Under the pieces are notes generated by a model. The model was not told the origin of the DNA. It saw only the letters and a list, made by a program, of their open reading frames with translations, and made no database searches. Source: Devosia psychrophila (GTDB taxonomy: Bacteria > Pseudomonadota > Alphaproteobacteria > Rhizobiales > Devosiaceae). Taken from it: DNA of 64,000 nucleotides. Shown here one piece after another: positions 27,869 to 37,687 of this stretch. The DNA lies in assembly GCF_000971275.1 (NCBI RefSeq), contig NZ_LAPV01000009.1, positions 1 through 64,000 on the forward strand, read 5' to 3'. Positions within the stretch are counted from its first letter, which is position 1. Every line of letters starts with the position of its first letter. Position numbers and translations under genes: made by a program.

Positions 27869-29400
27869 ATCAATTCTGGGGCGTCGATGCCGATCCGACC
27901 GCGCAGGGCCGCATCAAGGGCGCGAGGCCCGTGGCCGTGCTCGACATCGGATCGAACTCGGTCCGTCTTGTGGTCTATGAACGCCATGCACGGGCGTTAA
28001 CGCCGCTGTATAACGAGAAATCTGCTTGCGCCCTCGGGCGCGGAGTAGGCCAGACGGGACGGCTTGCTGACGCGAATGTGGCGCAGGCACTCGACGCCAT
28101 CAAGCGCTTCGCGCTGGTGGCCCGCATGATGCGGGTCGGCAAGGTGCATGTGCTGGCGACGTCGGCGGTACGTGAGGCTGCGAACCGCCAGGAATTCGTC
28201 GATGCTGTCGAGGCGCTGATGGAAACCAACGTTAACGTGCTGAGCGGCGAGCAGGAAGCCCATTTTGCGGCGCTGGGAGCCGTCGCGGGCATTCCGGGTT
28301 TTATCGGCGTGGTCGGCGATCTCGGTGGCGGCAGCCTCGAATTGTCCAGCATTCGTAATGGGTCAGATACCGATGGCGTTTCATTCGAACTCGGCGTTAT
28401 CCGCCTGCAGGACGACAGCAAGGGCGCGCCGTCCCGCGCAGCCGTGATCGTGCAGGAGCAGTTGGCCAAATCACGGCTGGCCGAGGTCGAGAAGGGTCTG
28501 TCGTTCGCGGCTATCGGCGGTACCTGGCGCTCGCTGGCCAAGCTGCACCAGATCGTTCGCGGTTATCCTTTGCGCATGGTGCAGCACTATGTCGTGCCAG
28601 CAGCCGAGATGATCGCCTTCTGCGAAGCTATCGTCGGCGCCAACTCACTCAAGGGCTACGAAGGCTCAGAGAATGTCAGCTCTTCGCGCCGCGAATTGGT
28701 GCCGTTCGGCGCCGCGGTGATGCTGGAAGTGCTCAAGGCCGGCCAGTTCGCCGATGTGGTGTTTTCAGCGCTGGGCGTGCGCGAAGGCTACCTATATGGC
28801 CTGCTCGACAAGCGCGAACAGGCCATAGATCCATTGATCCAGGGGGCGGAAGAACTGTCGGTCCTGCGATCGCGGTCACCGGCCCATGCCAACGACCTTA
28901 TCGAATTCACCGGGCAATTCCTGAGCGTATCGGGAACCGCCGAATCCGCCGAGGAGAGCCGGTTGCGCAGGGTGGCCTGCCTGCTCTCCGATATCGGCTG
29001 GCGTGCCCATCCCGATTATCGTGGTCCGCAAAGCGTCGATGCCGTGGCCTATGGTTCGCTGAGCGGGGTGGACCATCCGGGCCGGGCCTTCCTCGCGCAG
29101 GTCATAGCCATGCGGTATGACGGGCTCAAGAGCAAAACGGCCGCACCGCTGTCGGGTTTGGGATCGCCTGAATTGACCGCTCGTGCCAGGCTGATTGGCG
29201 CGCTGTTCCGTGTCGCTTACCCGATGACGGCGGCAATGCCGGGAATCCTGCCGCGCATTCGCTTCGACGCGCAGAATGATGTCTTGTCACTAGTCCTGCC
29301 CAGGGACCTGACCTTCCTCGGTGGGGAACACCTGCGCGGCCGACTGGACCAGTTCGCCACTGTGGCGGGGTTCAAGAACTCCGCGGTTCGGGTGGAGTAG
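27865..29400 (+). CDS. ppx: Exopolyphosphatase, Ppx/GppA family
   Basis: Ppx removes terminal phosphates from polyphosphate, and related GppA proteins hydrolyse pppGpp. The 511-residue protein has the ASKHA phosphate motifs [14 protein letters not shown] and [11 protein letters not shown], and a C-terminal HD-like helical domain ([19 protein letters not shown]). The start is TTG in the TTGA that overlaps the ppk1 stop. It is convergent with rnd, 41 bases apart. Confidence 0.93.
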   Translation: MNQFWGVDADPTAQGRIKGARPVAVLDIGSNSVRLVVYERHARALTPLYNEKSACALGRGVGQTGRLADANVAQALDAIKRFALVARMMRVGKVHVLATSAVREAANRQEFVDAVEALMETNVNVLSGEQEAHFAALGAVAGIPGFIGVVGDLGGGSLELSSIRNGSDTDGVSFELGVIRLQDDSKGAPSRAAVIVQEQLAKSRLAEVEKGLSFAAIGGTWRSLAKLHQIVRGYPLRMVQHYVVPAAEMIAFCEAIVGANSLKGYEGSENVSSSRRELVPFGAAVMLEVLKAGQFADVVFSALGVREGYLYGLLDKREQAIDPLIQGAEELSVLRSRSPAHANDLIEFTGQFLSVSGTAESAEESRLRRVACLLSDIGWRAHPDYRGPQSVDAVAYGSLSGVDHPGRAFLAQVIAMRYDGLKSKTAAPLSGLGSPELTARARLIGALFRVAYPMTAAMPGILPRIRFDAQNDVLSLVLPRDLTFLGGEHLRGRLDQFATVAGFKNSAVRVE

Positions 29401-29441
29401 CGGCAATCATTGCGTCGATGGCGACCTCCAAATTCGCCGAG

Positions 29442-30611
29442 TTACTCCGCCGGTGTGGTGTCCTTGATGGCGATCTCGACGACGCCTTTGCGGGTGGCGA
29501 CGAGGCCGATGCGGCCGTGTTTGATGTCGAGCGCTTTGTCGCCGAACAGCTTGCGGCGCCAGCCTTTGAGGGCAGGGACGTCGGCGTCGTCATCGAGCAC
29601 CAGTGCGTCGATTTCGTCCGAGGTCGCGAGGATGCGGGCGGCGACGCCATGCTGCTCGGCAACTGATTTCAGAAGCACGCGGATCAGGTCACCGACTGCG
29701 CCCTTCGGTGACGGTCCGCGATAGCGCTCCGGCATGATTGGCAGGTCGGTCTTGCTCAGCGCTTCCACATCCCTGAGCAGGACCATGATCTCGCTGGCGG
29801 CCGAGCTGCGGCCAAAACCGCGCGGCACGGCGCGGAGTTTTTCGAAGGCATCGGCAGTTAGCGGGCGCTGCTGCGCCAGTTCGAACAACACATCGTCCTT
29901 GAGCACACGGCTGCGCGGCTGGTCGCCGTCCTGGGCGCGCTTCTCACGCCAGGCGGCCAGCTTCTTGAGCGCTGCCAGGTCGCGTGGCCGATTGATCTTC
30001 ATCTTGAGGCGTTCCCACGCCTGCTCGGGCTGCACCACATAGGTGTCGATGCTGCGCAGCACGCCGAGTTCGTCCTCGACCCAATCCCAGCGTTTGGTGG
30101 CGTCGACCTGCTTGCGCAATTCGCGGTAAATGTCGCGCAGGTGGGTCACGTCGGCCACCGCGTAAAGCAGCTGCTTTTCCGTGAGGGGACGCACCGACCA
30201 GTCGGTAAAGCGCGATGACTTGTCGAGCTCCACATTGGTGATCGAGCGCACCAAGTTGTCGTAGGAGACGCTGTCGCCGAAGCCGCAGACGCTGGCGGCG
30301 ATCTGGGTGTCAAAAATATTGACCGGTACTTTGCCCGTCATCTTGACGAAGATTTCGATATCCTGACGGGCGGCGTGGAACACCTTGGTGATGTTCGGAT
30401 TGGCCAAAAGCACAAAGAAGGAAGACAGGTCGAGGCCCGGCGCCAGCGGATCGATTAGTACAGCCTCTTCATCGGTCGCCACCTGGATCAGGCAGAGTTT
30501 TGGCCAATAGGTGGTCTCGCGCAGGAACTCGGTATCCACTGTCACAAAATCAAACTTGTCCGCGCGCTCGCAGAATGCAGCGAGCACATCTGTGGAAATT
30601 ATGAGGTTCAT
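29442..30611 (-). CDS. rnd: Ribonuclease D
   Basis: RNase D is a 3'-to-5' exoribonuclease that trims tRNA and other stable RNA precursors. The 389-residue protein has the DEDD active-site motifs FVTVDTEFLRE (D26, E28), KVFHAARQDIEIF and LLYAVADVTHL, followed by an HRDC domain (ALKKLAAWREKRAQDGDQPR) and a C-terminal helical region. It is divergent from aspS. Confidence 0.95.
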   Translation of the reverse strand: MNLIISTDVLAAFCERADKFDFVTVDTEFLRETTYWPKLCLIQVATDEEAVLIDPLAPGLDLSSFFVLLANPNITKVFHAARQDIEIFVKMTGKVPVNIFDTQIAASVCGFGDSVSYDNLVRSITNVELDKSSRFTDWSVRPLTEKQLLYAVADVTHLRDIYRELRKQVDATKRWDWVEDELGVLRSIDTYVVQPEQAWERLKMKINRPRDLAALKKLAAWREKRAQDGDQPRSRVLKDDVLFELAQQRPLTADAFEKLRAVPRGFGRSSAASEIMVLLRDVEALSKTDLPIMPERYRGPSPKGAVGDLIRVLLKSVAEQHGVAARILATSDEIDALVLDDDADVPALKGWRRKLFGDKALDIKHGRIGLVATRKGVVEIAIKDTTPAE

Positions 30612-30744
30612 ACCGCCGTCCGTCTCAAATTCGTCAATATTCTTCCTAGCAGGTGAACAAGGCCCACTCCAGACCGGAATTGTCGAGTGGATAGGATGAG
30701 TTATGCCGACTACGTACGCCGATGGCGTGAAGCGTCCCTTTACC

Positions 30745-30773
30745 TTGACAAAAACCGGCTCACATGCGCTTTT
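30745..30773 (+). promoter_or_regulatory. Possible aspS promoter
   Basis: A perfect TTGACA lies at 30745-30750, about 62 bases before the aspS ATG. Seventeen bases downstream is GCTTTT, a poor match to a -10 box, so only the -35 half is convincing. Confidence 0.35.
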
Positions 30774-30811
30774 CCCGCGCAGATTCCGGCCTTTTTCCTA
30801 GAGTTTCGACC

Positions 30812-32602
30812 ATGACAACACATCGCTATCGCTCGCATACCTGCGGGGCCCTCACTGCCCAGGAAGCCGGCCAAACCGTGCGCCTCAGCGGCTGGGTGCA
30901 TCGTATCCGCGATCATGGCGGCCTGCTGTTCATCGATCTGCGCGACCATTACGGCCTGACACAGGCTGTCATCGACCCCGATTCTCCCGCTTTTGCCGCT
31001 GCCGAAAAGGTGCGCTCCGAGTGGGTGATCCGCATCGACGGCGAAGTGAAACTGCGCGATGCCTCGGTGGTGAACCCCAACCTGCCCACCGGCACGATTG
31101 AGGTGTTCATTCAAGAGATTGAAGTGCTATCGGTCGCCAAGGAATTGCCACTGCCGGTGTTCGGCGATCAGGATTATCCCGAGGATGTCCGCCTGCGGTA
31201 TCGCTTCCTCGACTTGCGCCGCGAAAAGCTGCATGCCAACATCGTCCGGCGTACCAAGGTGATCGCCGCGATGCGTAACGGCATGACCGAGCAGGGTTTT
31301 GCCGAATATTCGACACCGATCCTGACCGCGTCTTCGCCTGAAGGCGCGCGCGATTTCTTGGTGCCGAGCCGCATCCATCCCGGCAAGTTCTTTGCGCTGC
31401 CGCAGGCGCCGCAGCAGTATAAGCAATTGCTGATGGTGGCGGGCTTTGACCGCTACTTCCAAATCGCGCCATGCTTCCGCGACGAAGACCCGCGCGCCGA
31501 CCGCCTGCCGGGCGAATTCTACCAGCTCGACATGGAGATGAGTTTCGTTACGCAGGAAGACGTGTGGAACACCATGACGCCGGTGATCACGGACATCTTC
31601 GAGAAGTTCGCGGATGGCAAGCGCGTTACGAAGGAATGGCCGCGGATTCCCTATGACACGGCCATCCGCAAATACGGCTCGGACAAGCCCGACTTGCGCA
31701 ACCCGATCGAACTTCAGGCTGTGACCGAGCATTTCGCCGGTTCCGGATTCAAGGTTTTTGCCGGTCAAATCGAAGCCGATCCAAAGGTCGAAATCTGGGC
31801 CGTGCCGGCCAAGAACAAGGTGGGCGCCGAGCCCATCGGCCGCGCCTTCTGCGATCGCATGAACGCCTGGGCGCAGGGCGAAGGTCAGCCGGGTCTTGGC
31901 TATATCTTCTTCAAGGATGGGCAGGGCTCGGGTCCTGTCGCCAAGAACATTGGTGAGGAACGCACTGCTGCGCTCAAGGCTCAGCTTGGCCTAGAAGACG
32001 GCGATGCGGTGTTCTTCGTCGCTGGTCGCCCGGAGAAGTTCTACAAGTTTGCCGGCGAAGCCCGCACCAAGGTCGGCACCGACCTAGGGGTGGTCGATAC
32101 CGAGCAGTTCGCGCTGTGCTGGATCGTCGACTTTCCATTCTATGAGTGGAGCGAAGAAGAAAAGCGCGTCGATTTTGCGCATAACCCGTTCTCAATGCCG
32201 CAGGGCGGCATTGATGCGCTGAATAGCCAGGATCCGCTAACCATCAAGGCCTATCAGTATGATGCGGTCTGCAACGGCTACGAAATCGCCTCTGGCTCGA
32301 TCCGTAACCAACTGCCTGAAACCATGGTCAAGGCGTTCGAACTGACTGGCAAGAGCCGCGACGAGGTCGAAGAGCAGTTCGGCGGCCTTTACCGCGCTTT
32401 CCAGTATGGCGCTCCGCCGCATGGTGGCGCTGCCTTTGGCGTGGATCGTATCGTGATGCTGATCTGCGGCGTGCAGAACCTGCGTGAAATCACGGCGTTC
32501 CCGATGAACCAGCAGGCCGAAGACCTGTTGATGGGTGCCCCGAGCCCGGCCGCTGCCAAGCAGCTGCGCGAGCTGAGCATCCGCATCAACGTCCAGCCGT
32601 AG
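30812..32602 (+). CDS. aspS: Aspartate-tRNA ligase, bacterial type
   Basis: AspRS charges tRNA(Asp). The 596-residue protein has an N-terminal OB-fold ([19 protein letters not shown]), the class II catalytic core with [24 protein letters not shown] (motif 2) and [14 protein letters not shown] (motif 3), and the GAD insertion domain of bacterial AspRS. Because gatCAB is present, it may also charge tRNA(Asn) for later amidation. This is an inference that depends on whether an asparaginyl-tRNA synthetase gene is present elsewhere. It is followed by a strong terminator. Confidence 0.96.
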   Translation: MTTHRYRSHTCGALTAQEAGQTVRLSGWVHRIRDHGGLLFIDLRDHYGLTQAVIDPDSPAFAAAEKVRSEWVIRIDGEVKLRDASVVNPNLPTGTIEVFIQEIEVLSVAKELPLPVFGDQDYPEDVRLRYRFLDLRREKLHANIVRRTKVIAAMRNGMTEQGFAEYSTPILTASSPEGARDFLVPSRIHPGKFFALPQAPQQYKQLLMVAGFDRYFQIAPCFRDEDPRADRLPGEFYQLDMEMSFVTQEDVWNTMTPVITDIFEKFADGKRVTKEWPRIPYDTAIRKYGSDKPDLRNPIELQAVTEHFAGSGFKVFAGQIEADPKVEIWAVPAKNKVGAEPIGRAFCDRMNAWAQGEGQPGLGYIFFKDGQGSGPVAKNIGEERTAALKAQLGLEDGDAVFFVAGRPEKFYKFAGEARTKVGTDLGVVDTEQFALCWIVDFPFYEWSEEEKRVDFAHNPFSMPQGGIDALNSQDPLTIKAYQYDAVCNGYEIASGSIRNQLPETMVKAFELTGKSRDEVEEQFGGLYRAFQYGAPPHGGAAFGVDRIVMLICGVQNLREITAFPMNQQAEDLLMGAPSPAAAKQLRELSIRINVQP

Positions 32603-32622
32603 CGAAAATCATGCTGCAGGAA

Positions 32623-32660
32623 AGGCGGCGTCCGGAAACGGGCGCTGCCTTTTTGTTTTG
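32623..32660 (+). terminator. Rho-independent terminator of aspS
   Basis: AGGCGGCGTCCG, tetraloop GAAA, CGGGCGCTGCCT form a 12-bp stem with two G-T pairs, followed by TTTTTGTTTTG. It lies 21 bases after the aspS stop. Confidence 0.85.
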
Positions 32661-32698
32661 TGGCAGCACTTGGCTGGTCGTGCGTTCGCACTCGGTTA

Positions 32699-34372
32699 AT
32701 GAGCATTAATGATCCGTTAAAGGCTGAGGGTTACCGATGGAAGGGCAAAGGTCTTTTTCGGATTCGTATCGTGAAGTCGAAATACTCTCATATCCTGACG
32801 CTGCTGGGTGCGTTGCTCGCATTCGTACCCATTGTCGCCGTGGATTTCCTGCTGGACAGCTATGTCCGCGTGAGAGAAAAGATCAATACGGAGCAATATG
32901 TTCAGTCTGTTAGCTCACAGATTGAAATAGGCGTGACCGACGCGATTAACTCGATGAGACGCATTCTTGCCGAGAGCCCTTCGCTCTGCACTCCTACCTT
33001 TATCGCCAATGTGCAGCGAGAGATCGAATCCAGCCTCAATATGAAACAAGTGCTGGTCGAGAACGCCGATGGCGTTCAGTATTGCGATGCCGTTGGCCGA
33101 ACGGTCGCTTACTCGCCGCTATCGACCAGTTTACCGATACCCGGCCACACCGAAACGATTACCGTAGTTAAGCTCGGTGAAATGGCCATGCCGGCACTCA
33201 AGATAACCCAGTCTTTCGGCGAAACACGGCGTGTCTCCGCCTTTGTGCCGCTGGTCGGGCAGACTGAGGGCAGTCTTGCACAGGCCCTCGCCAATGCGGC
33301 CATGATGCGCATCCAGCTAACCAATGGCACATCGGTGCTGACCGTCGGAGACTCGGCTGCTTTTGACCGCCGCGACGGCACCACCGAATTCGTCTTCGCT
33401 CAGGGCTTTGCCGGCGAGCTGCCGCTGAAGGTGGAATATGCCATCCCGTTTGCCATGGCGCGCGCCAGCTATACCGACCTCGACATCAGTTTCACCATCA
33501 TTGCCTGCATCATGAGCGCGGCATTCCTGATCCTGTCGCTGAACTACGTGCGCCGCTCCAGGGTGCCGGCCTTCGATTTGGAGCGCGCTATCGCACGAGG
33601 CGAGATCAAGCCCTATTACCAGCCGGTGATCAATTTGCGGACCGGGGAGCTGATGGGCTGCGAAGTGCTGTGCCGATGGGAGAAAAAGAACGGCGAGGTT
33701 GTGCCCCCGGGTGCCTTCATCGACTATGCCGAAATCACCGGCCTTGCCATTCCGATGACCCTGTCGCTGATGCAGCAGGTCAAATTCGATTTGGGCGACC
33801 TTAGTCAGATGATGCCGGGTCTAAAAATTTCTATCAACCTGTTCGAGGGTCATTTCCGCGACGGCAGCATCGTGGAAGATGTGCAGGCGATTTACGGCAA
33901 CTCCAAAATCGCCTTCCGACAACTGGTGTTCGAGATCACCGAGCGCCATCCGCTTGGCAATTCGCAAGTGGCGCACAGCGTCATTGCTGGCCTGCATGCC
34001 TTGGGCTGCAAGCTGGCGCTGGACGATGCCGGCACCGGCCACTCCAACCTAGCCTACATTGGAACACTAGGCTGCGACATCATCAAGATCGACCGCGTTT
34101 TCGTCGATATGGTCAAGCCGGGTACCACGCAGGTCCCGGTGCTCGACGGCTTGATAACCATGGCGCGGGACCTCGACTGCGAGATCGTTGCCGAGGGCGT
34201 CGAGACCGAGGAACAGGCGCTCTACCTGCGCGCCCGCGGCGTGATCCAGGCCCAGGGCTTTATTTTTGCGCCAGCCCTCAAGGTCGGCCCCTTCCGTGAC
34301 CTGGCAACGGCGCTGCATGCCTCGTACGAGCCGCGCAATGGCCTGCAGAACGTGGTCGCCAGCGCGGCATGA
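32699..34372 (+). CDS. Cyclic-di-GMP phosphodiesterase, periplasmic sensor plus EAL domain
   Basis: The protein degrades c-di-GMP if its EAL domain is active. It has a membrane helix (ILTLLGALLAFVPIVAVDFLL), a periplasmic domain of about 200 residues with two cysteines (C97, C129) resembling the redox-sensing CSS-motif domain, a second helix (about 265-285), and an EAL domain from about residue 300. The catalytic set is present with small changes: E322 in CEVLCRW (EVL instead of EAL), ITERH, DDAGTG (A for the usual F), IKIDRVF, VAEGVET and QGFIF. The start is uncertain. ATG 32699 is listed, but GTG 32771 would place the helix right at the N-terminus and leave a CtrA-type site upstream. Confidence 0.88.
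   Translation: MSINDPLKAEGYRWKGKGLFRIRIVKSKYSHILTLLGALLAFVPIVAVDFLLDSYVRVREKINTEQYVQSVSSQIEIGVTDAINSMRRILAESPSLCTPTFIANVQREIESSLNMKQVLVENADGVQYCDAVGRTVAYSPLSTSLPIPGHTETITVVKLGEMAMPALKITQSFGETRRVSAFVPLVGQTEGSLAQALANAAMMRIQLTNGTSVLTVGDSAAFDRRDGTTEFVFAQGFAGELPLKVEYAIPFAMARASYTDLDISFTIIACIMSAAFLILSLNYVRRSRVPAFDLERAIARGEIKPYYQPVINLRTGELMGCEVLCRWEKKNGEVVPPGAFIDYAEITGLAIPMTLSLMQQVKFDLGDLSQMMPGLKISINLFEGHFRDGSIVEDVQAIYGNSKIAFRQLVFEITERHPLGNSQVAHSVIAGLHALGCKLALDDAGTGHSNLAYIGTLGCDIIKIDRVFVDMVKPGTTQVPVLDGLITMARDLDCEIVAEGVETEEQALYLRARGVIQAQGFIFAPALKVGPFRDLATALHASYEPRNGLQNVVASAA
32706..32720. promoter_or_regulatory. Possible CtrA-binding box
   Basis: TTAATGATCCGTTAA fits the TTAA-N7-TTAA consensus of the cell-cycle regulator CtrA, which often controls motility and c-di-GMP genes in alphaproteobacteria. 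An additional TTAA lies at 32696. It would be a promoter element if the phosphodiesterase starts at GTG 32771. Confidence 0.45.
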
Positions 34373-34376
34373 CCCG

Positions 34377-34396
34377 AGTGCAACTTTAGTTGCACT
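34377..34396. promoter_or_regulatory. 20-bp palindrome upstream of maeB
   Basis: AGTGCAACTTTAGTTGCACT has perfect 9-base arms around TT. It starts 5 bases past the phosphodiesterase stop and lies 100 bases before the maeB start. The absence of a T tract argues against a terminator, so an operator for a dimeric regulator is more likely. The regulator is unknown. Confidence 0.5.
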
Positions 34397-34495
34397 ATCC
34401 AACCGACATAGAGACTTTTCATTGTCGTGGTTTGGTGGCACCTACGCTGCCATAAACATGCGAGCCGCACGACTATGCGGGCCAGGAGGACTTCT

Positions 34496-36781
34496 GTGAC
34501 GACTGACGTCAACGAACAGCGCAAGGCCCTGCGCGAAGCGGCACTGCATTTCCATGAATTCCCCAAGCCCGGCAAGCTGGAAATCCAGCCCACCAAGCCG
34601 CTCGGCAACCAGCGCGACCTCGCCTTGGCCTACTCGCCGGGCGTTGCGGCTCCTTGCGAGGAAATTGCCGCCAACCCCGATAGCGTCTCGCGGTACACCT
34701 CGCGGCAGAACCTCGTGGCCGTTATCTCCAATGGCACGGCCGTGCTGGGCCTTGGCAACATCGGCGCACTGGCGAGCAAGCCGGTGATGGAAGGCAAGGC
34801 GGTGTTGTTCAAGAAGTTTGCCGGCATCGACGTGTTCGATCTCGAAATCGACGAAACCGACCCGCAGAAGTTTATCGACGCCGTCGCGCCGCTGTGGCCG
34901 ACGTTTGGTGGCATCAATCTTGAAGATATACGCGCGCCGGACTGCTTCGAGATCGAAGAAACCCTGCGCGCCCGCATGCCGATTCCGGTGTTCCATGATG
35001 ACCAGCATGGCACGGCGATCATCGTCGGTGCCGCGGTGCTCAATGGGCTGGAGCTCAAGGGCAAGCGGATCGAGGACGTCAAGATTTGCGCCTCCGGGGC
35101 AGGGGCGGCCGCCATTGCCTGCCTCAACGTGCTGGTGGCCCTCGGCGCCAAGCATGAGAATATCTGGGTTGCCGACAAGGATGGCCTCGTCACCCACAAG
35201 CGCAATGACGTCAACGACAAGTGGCGCGGCCAGTATCGCCGCCAGAGCGAAGCGACCACGCTGGCCGAAGTCATCGACGGCGCTGATATTTTCCTCGGAC
35301 TGTCGGCTGCAGGCGCGCTCAAGCCTGAAATGCTGGCGAAGATGGCGCCCAAGCCGCTGATCCTGGCGCTGGCCAATCCGAACCCTGAAATTACGCCGGA
35401 ACTGGCTAAGGCGACGCGTCCCGATGCGATGATCTGCACCGGCCGGTCGGACTATCCGAACCAGGTCAACAACGTGCTGTGCTTTCCGTTCATCTTCCGT
35501 GGCGCGCTCGATGTCAGTGCCACGACGATCAACGAGGAAATGAAGCTGGCGGCGGTGCGCGCCATCGCCAAGCTGGCGCATGAGCCGGGACTGGAAGTGT
35601 CGCCATCCGGCGCGCCTGCCGTGTTCGGCCCTGACCACATTATTCCCAATCCGTTTGACCAGCGGTTGATCCTGCGCATCGCGCCAGCCGTGGCGCGCGC
35701 CGCCATGGAATCGGGCGTTGCCAAAAAGCCGATCACCGACTGGAACGCCTATCAGGACAGCCTGAACCGCTTTGTGTTCCGCTCGGGCCTCGTGATGAAG
35801 CCGATCATCGATCGTGCCCAGGGCCAGAACAAGCGCATCGCCTTTGCCGATGGTGAGGACGAACGCGTATTGCGCGCGACGCAGGTGCTGCTCGAAGAGC
35901 GCATTGCCCGCCCGATCCTGATCGGCCGTCCGGCGGTCATCGAGCAGCGCATCGAGCGCTTTGGGCTCAACCTGCGTCCGGGCGTGGATTTCGAGATCAT
36001 CAACCCCGAGGACGATCCGCGCTATCGCGATTATGTCAGCCTGTTCCACTCGCTGGTCGGCCGAAATGGCGTCACACCCGATACCGCACGTCAGGTGGTC
36101 CGCACCAATACGACGGTGATCGGAGCGCTCGCCGTCAAGCGCGGCGAGGCCGATGCGCTGATCTGTGGCCTGCAGGGTCGCTACATCAAGCATGTGCGCG
36201 ACATTCGCTCGATCATCGGCCTGCAGGATGGCGTTGCCGACGTGTCGGCGCTGTCGCTGCTGATCATGCCGCGCGGCGCCTTCTTCCTCGCCGATACCTA
36301 TGTGAACCCAGACCCGACGCCCGACGAAATCGTGGGCATTGCACTGCAGGCGCGCCATCATCTCAAGCGCTTCAATATCGAGGCCAAGGTGGCGCTGCTG
36401 AGCTATTCCAACTTCGGTTCGCGCGATGGCGACAGCGCCTTCAAGATGCGCGAGGCCTATAACAAACTCAAGGCTGTGGCCCCCGACATGATCGTCGAAG
36501 GCGAAATGCAGGGCGATCTGGCGCTGAACCAGGAGCTGCGCGAGCGCTATGTGCCCGACAGCGTGCTGGGCGGCGAAGCCAACCTGCTGATCTTCCCGAA
36601 CCTCGATGCCGCCAACCTTTCGATGACCCTGCTCAAGGAAATGAACAACGCGCTGGCCGTCGGCCCCATCCTCATGGGTCCGAAATCGCCAGCACATATC
36701 CTCGCGCCATCAACCACCAGCCGTGGCATCGTCAACATGGCGGCTATTGCGGCCACTGAATCGATCGGAATGGAAGCGTGA
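34496..36781 (+). CDS. maeB: NADP-dependent malic enzyme with phosphotransacetylase-like domain
   Basis: MaeB decarboxylates malate to pyruvate with NADP reduction and supports gluconeogenesis. The 761-residue protein has the malic-enzyme half (about 1-430) with AYSPGVAAPC, FHDDQHGTA and GAGAAAIACLNVLVALG (dinucleotide fold). A C-terminal phosphotransacetylase-like half (about 435-761) follows, which in this family is regulatory and binds acetyl-CoA. GTG at 34496 is the start, because AGGAGGA lies 5 bases upstream (34484-34490). An earlier ATG in the frame has no ribosome-binding site. The next gene overlaps it by four bases. Confidence 0.96.
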   Translation: MTTDVNEQRKALREAALHFHEFPKPGKLEIQPTKPLGNQRDLALAYSPGVAAPCEEIAANPDSVSRYTSRQNLVAVISNGTAVLGLGNIGALASKPVMEGKAVLFKKFAGIDVFDLEIDETDPQKFIDAVAPLWPTFGGINLEDIRAPDCFEIEETLRARMPIPVFHDDQHGTAIIVGAAVLNGLELKGKRIEDVKICASGAGAAAIACLNVLVALGAKHENIWVADKDGLVTHKRNDVNDKWRGQYRRQSEATTLAEVIDGADIFLGLSAAGALKPEMLAKMAPKPLILALANPNPEITPELAKATRPDAMICTGRSDYPNQVNNVLCFPFIFRGALDVSATTINEEMKLAAVRAIAKLAHEPGLEVSPSGAPAVFGPDHIIPNPFDQRLILRIAPAVARAAMESGVAKKPITDWNAYQDSLNRFVFRSGLVMKPIIDRAQGQNKRIAFADGEDERVLRATQVLLEERIARPILIGRPAVIEQRIERFGLNLRPGVDFEIINPEDDPRYRDYVSLFHSLVGRNGVTPDTARQVVRTNTTVIGALAVKRGEADALICGLQGRYIKHVRDIRSIIGLQDGVADVSALSLLIMPRGAFFLADTYVNPDPTPDEIVGIALQARHHLKRFNIEAKVALLSYSNFGSRDGDSAFKMREAYNKLKAVAPDMIVEGEMQGDLALNQELRERYVPDSVLGGEANLLIFPNLDAANLSMTLLKEMNNALAVGPILMGPKSPAHILAPSTTSRGIVNMAAIAATESIGMEA

Positions 36782-37068
36782 TCCGTCACACTGTTGTTTT
36801 TACCCTCAAGCACGCCGCTGGTTCGGCGGAGGAGGGCGCTTTCCTCCGCGACGCCAAGGTGCTCGCCGCCATTCCGGGCGTCGAAAAGTTCGAGCAGTTG
36901 CGCCAGGTCAGTCCCAAGACCGACTATGCCTTCGGCTTCTCCATGGAGTTTGCCGACCAGGCTGCCTATTCGGGCTACAACGAGCACTCCGACCATGTGG
37001 CTTTCGTGCGTGACCGTTGGGTGCCGGAAGTCGCGAAATTCATGGAAATTGATTACGTGGCGATTTGA
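36778..37068 (+). CDS. Dabb-family (stress-responsive alpha-beta barrel) protein
   Basis: This 96-residue ferredoxin-like protein has the Dabb pattern MIRHTVVFTLKHAAGSAEE...LAAIPGVEKFEQLRQVSPKTDYAFGFSMEF...AYSGYNEHSDHVAFVRDRW. Members are dimers with various or unknown roles, and some are enzymes. The GTG start overlaps the maeB stop (GTGA), so it is coupled to maeB. Its role in malate metabolism, if any, is unknown. Confidence 0.88.
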   Translation: MIRHTVVFTLKHAAGSAEEGAFLRDAKVLAAIPGVEKFEQLRQVSPKTDYAFGFSMEFADQAAYSGYNEHSDHVAFVRDRWVPEVAKFMEIDYVAI

Positions 37069-37086
37069 CAGGCTAGACTTTGCTCA

Positions 37087-37110
37087 CCTCTTCTTTTGGG
37101 GAGAGGTCAG
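37087..37110 (+). terminator. Possible terminator after the maeB unit
   Basis: ACCTCTTC, TTTTG, GGGAGAGGT form a short hairpin about 20 bases after the Dabb-gene stop, without a downstream T tract. It resembles the CCTC/GAGG small palindromes elsewhere in the window. Confidence 0.35.
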
Positions 37111-37173
37111 CGCCTCAACCCGATGTTAAACCCTTGTCAGTCATAGTGGTCTTATTCATTCCCTGGTTTGCTC

Positions 37174-37572
37174 ATGCCCACTCGCCTCAAACGTCCCGCA
37201 ATCTGGCGCCCACTGGCACTGACCGTGGCGCTGCTTGGCTTTCAGGGCTATCTCGGCTTTTCGGCGATCGGGGGCCAGTTCGGCATTGAAAGCCGGACGC
37301 AGATTCTGCTCGATATCGATCAGCTCAAGGGCAAGTCCGCCGCGCTGCAGGCCGAAATCGACTCGTACCGGCACCGTGCCACACTGATGGACACACGCCG
37401 GCTCGACCCCGATATCGTCACCGAACGGGCTCGTGCACTGCTGAATATGGCCAATGCCGACGACATCATCGTCATGGTTGACCCGGTATCCGGTAAACCA
37501 CTTTCCGGTAAATTCGAAGAATTAGCCGGAGATAAGTTAACTCACCTTCTCGAAGCAGATTCAATCCTTTAG
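37174..37572 (+). CDS. Septum formation initiator (FtsB/DivIC family)
   Basis: This 132-residue bitopic membrane protein has a short cytoplasmic N-terminus, one helix (about 11-30, PLALTVALLGFQGYLGFSAI), a coiled-coil stretch (DIDQLKGKSAALQAEIDSYRHRATLMDTRRLDPD), and the DivIC-type phrase VTERARALLNMANADDIIVMV. FtsB-type proteins connect FtsL and FtsQ in the divisome. Its position before pdhA is conserved in Rhizobiales. The coordinates begin at ATG 37174. Confidence 0.88.
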   Translation: MPTRLKRPAIWRPLALTVALLGFQGYLGFSAIGGQFGIESRTQILLDIDQLKGKSAALQAEIDSYRHRATLMDTRRLDPDIVTERARALLNMANADDIIVMVDPVSGKPLSGKFEELAGDKLTHLLEADSIL

Positions 37573-37687
37573 CTCCGGTTTGGTACGGAGCAGGGGCATT
37601 GCTTTCTGCCTTATCCTTGCGCTATGATAGGCAAGTGTGGCCAGATCGGGCCAAGCGGCAATTCCATTCCGATGCGGAGCGTTTTCT

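Noticed and set aside
34442-36697. 751-codon open frame antisense to maeB
   Set aside because: Length alone is impressive, but it has no recognisable motif and no ribosome-binding site, and maeB is intact on the other strand.
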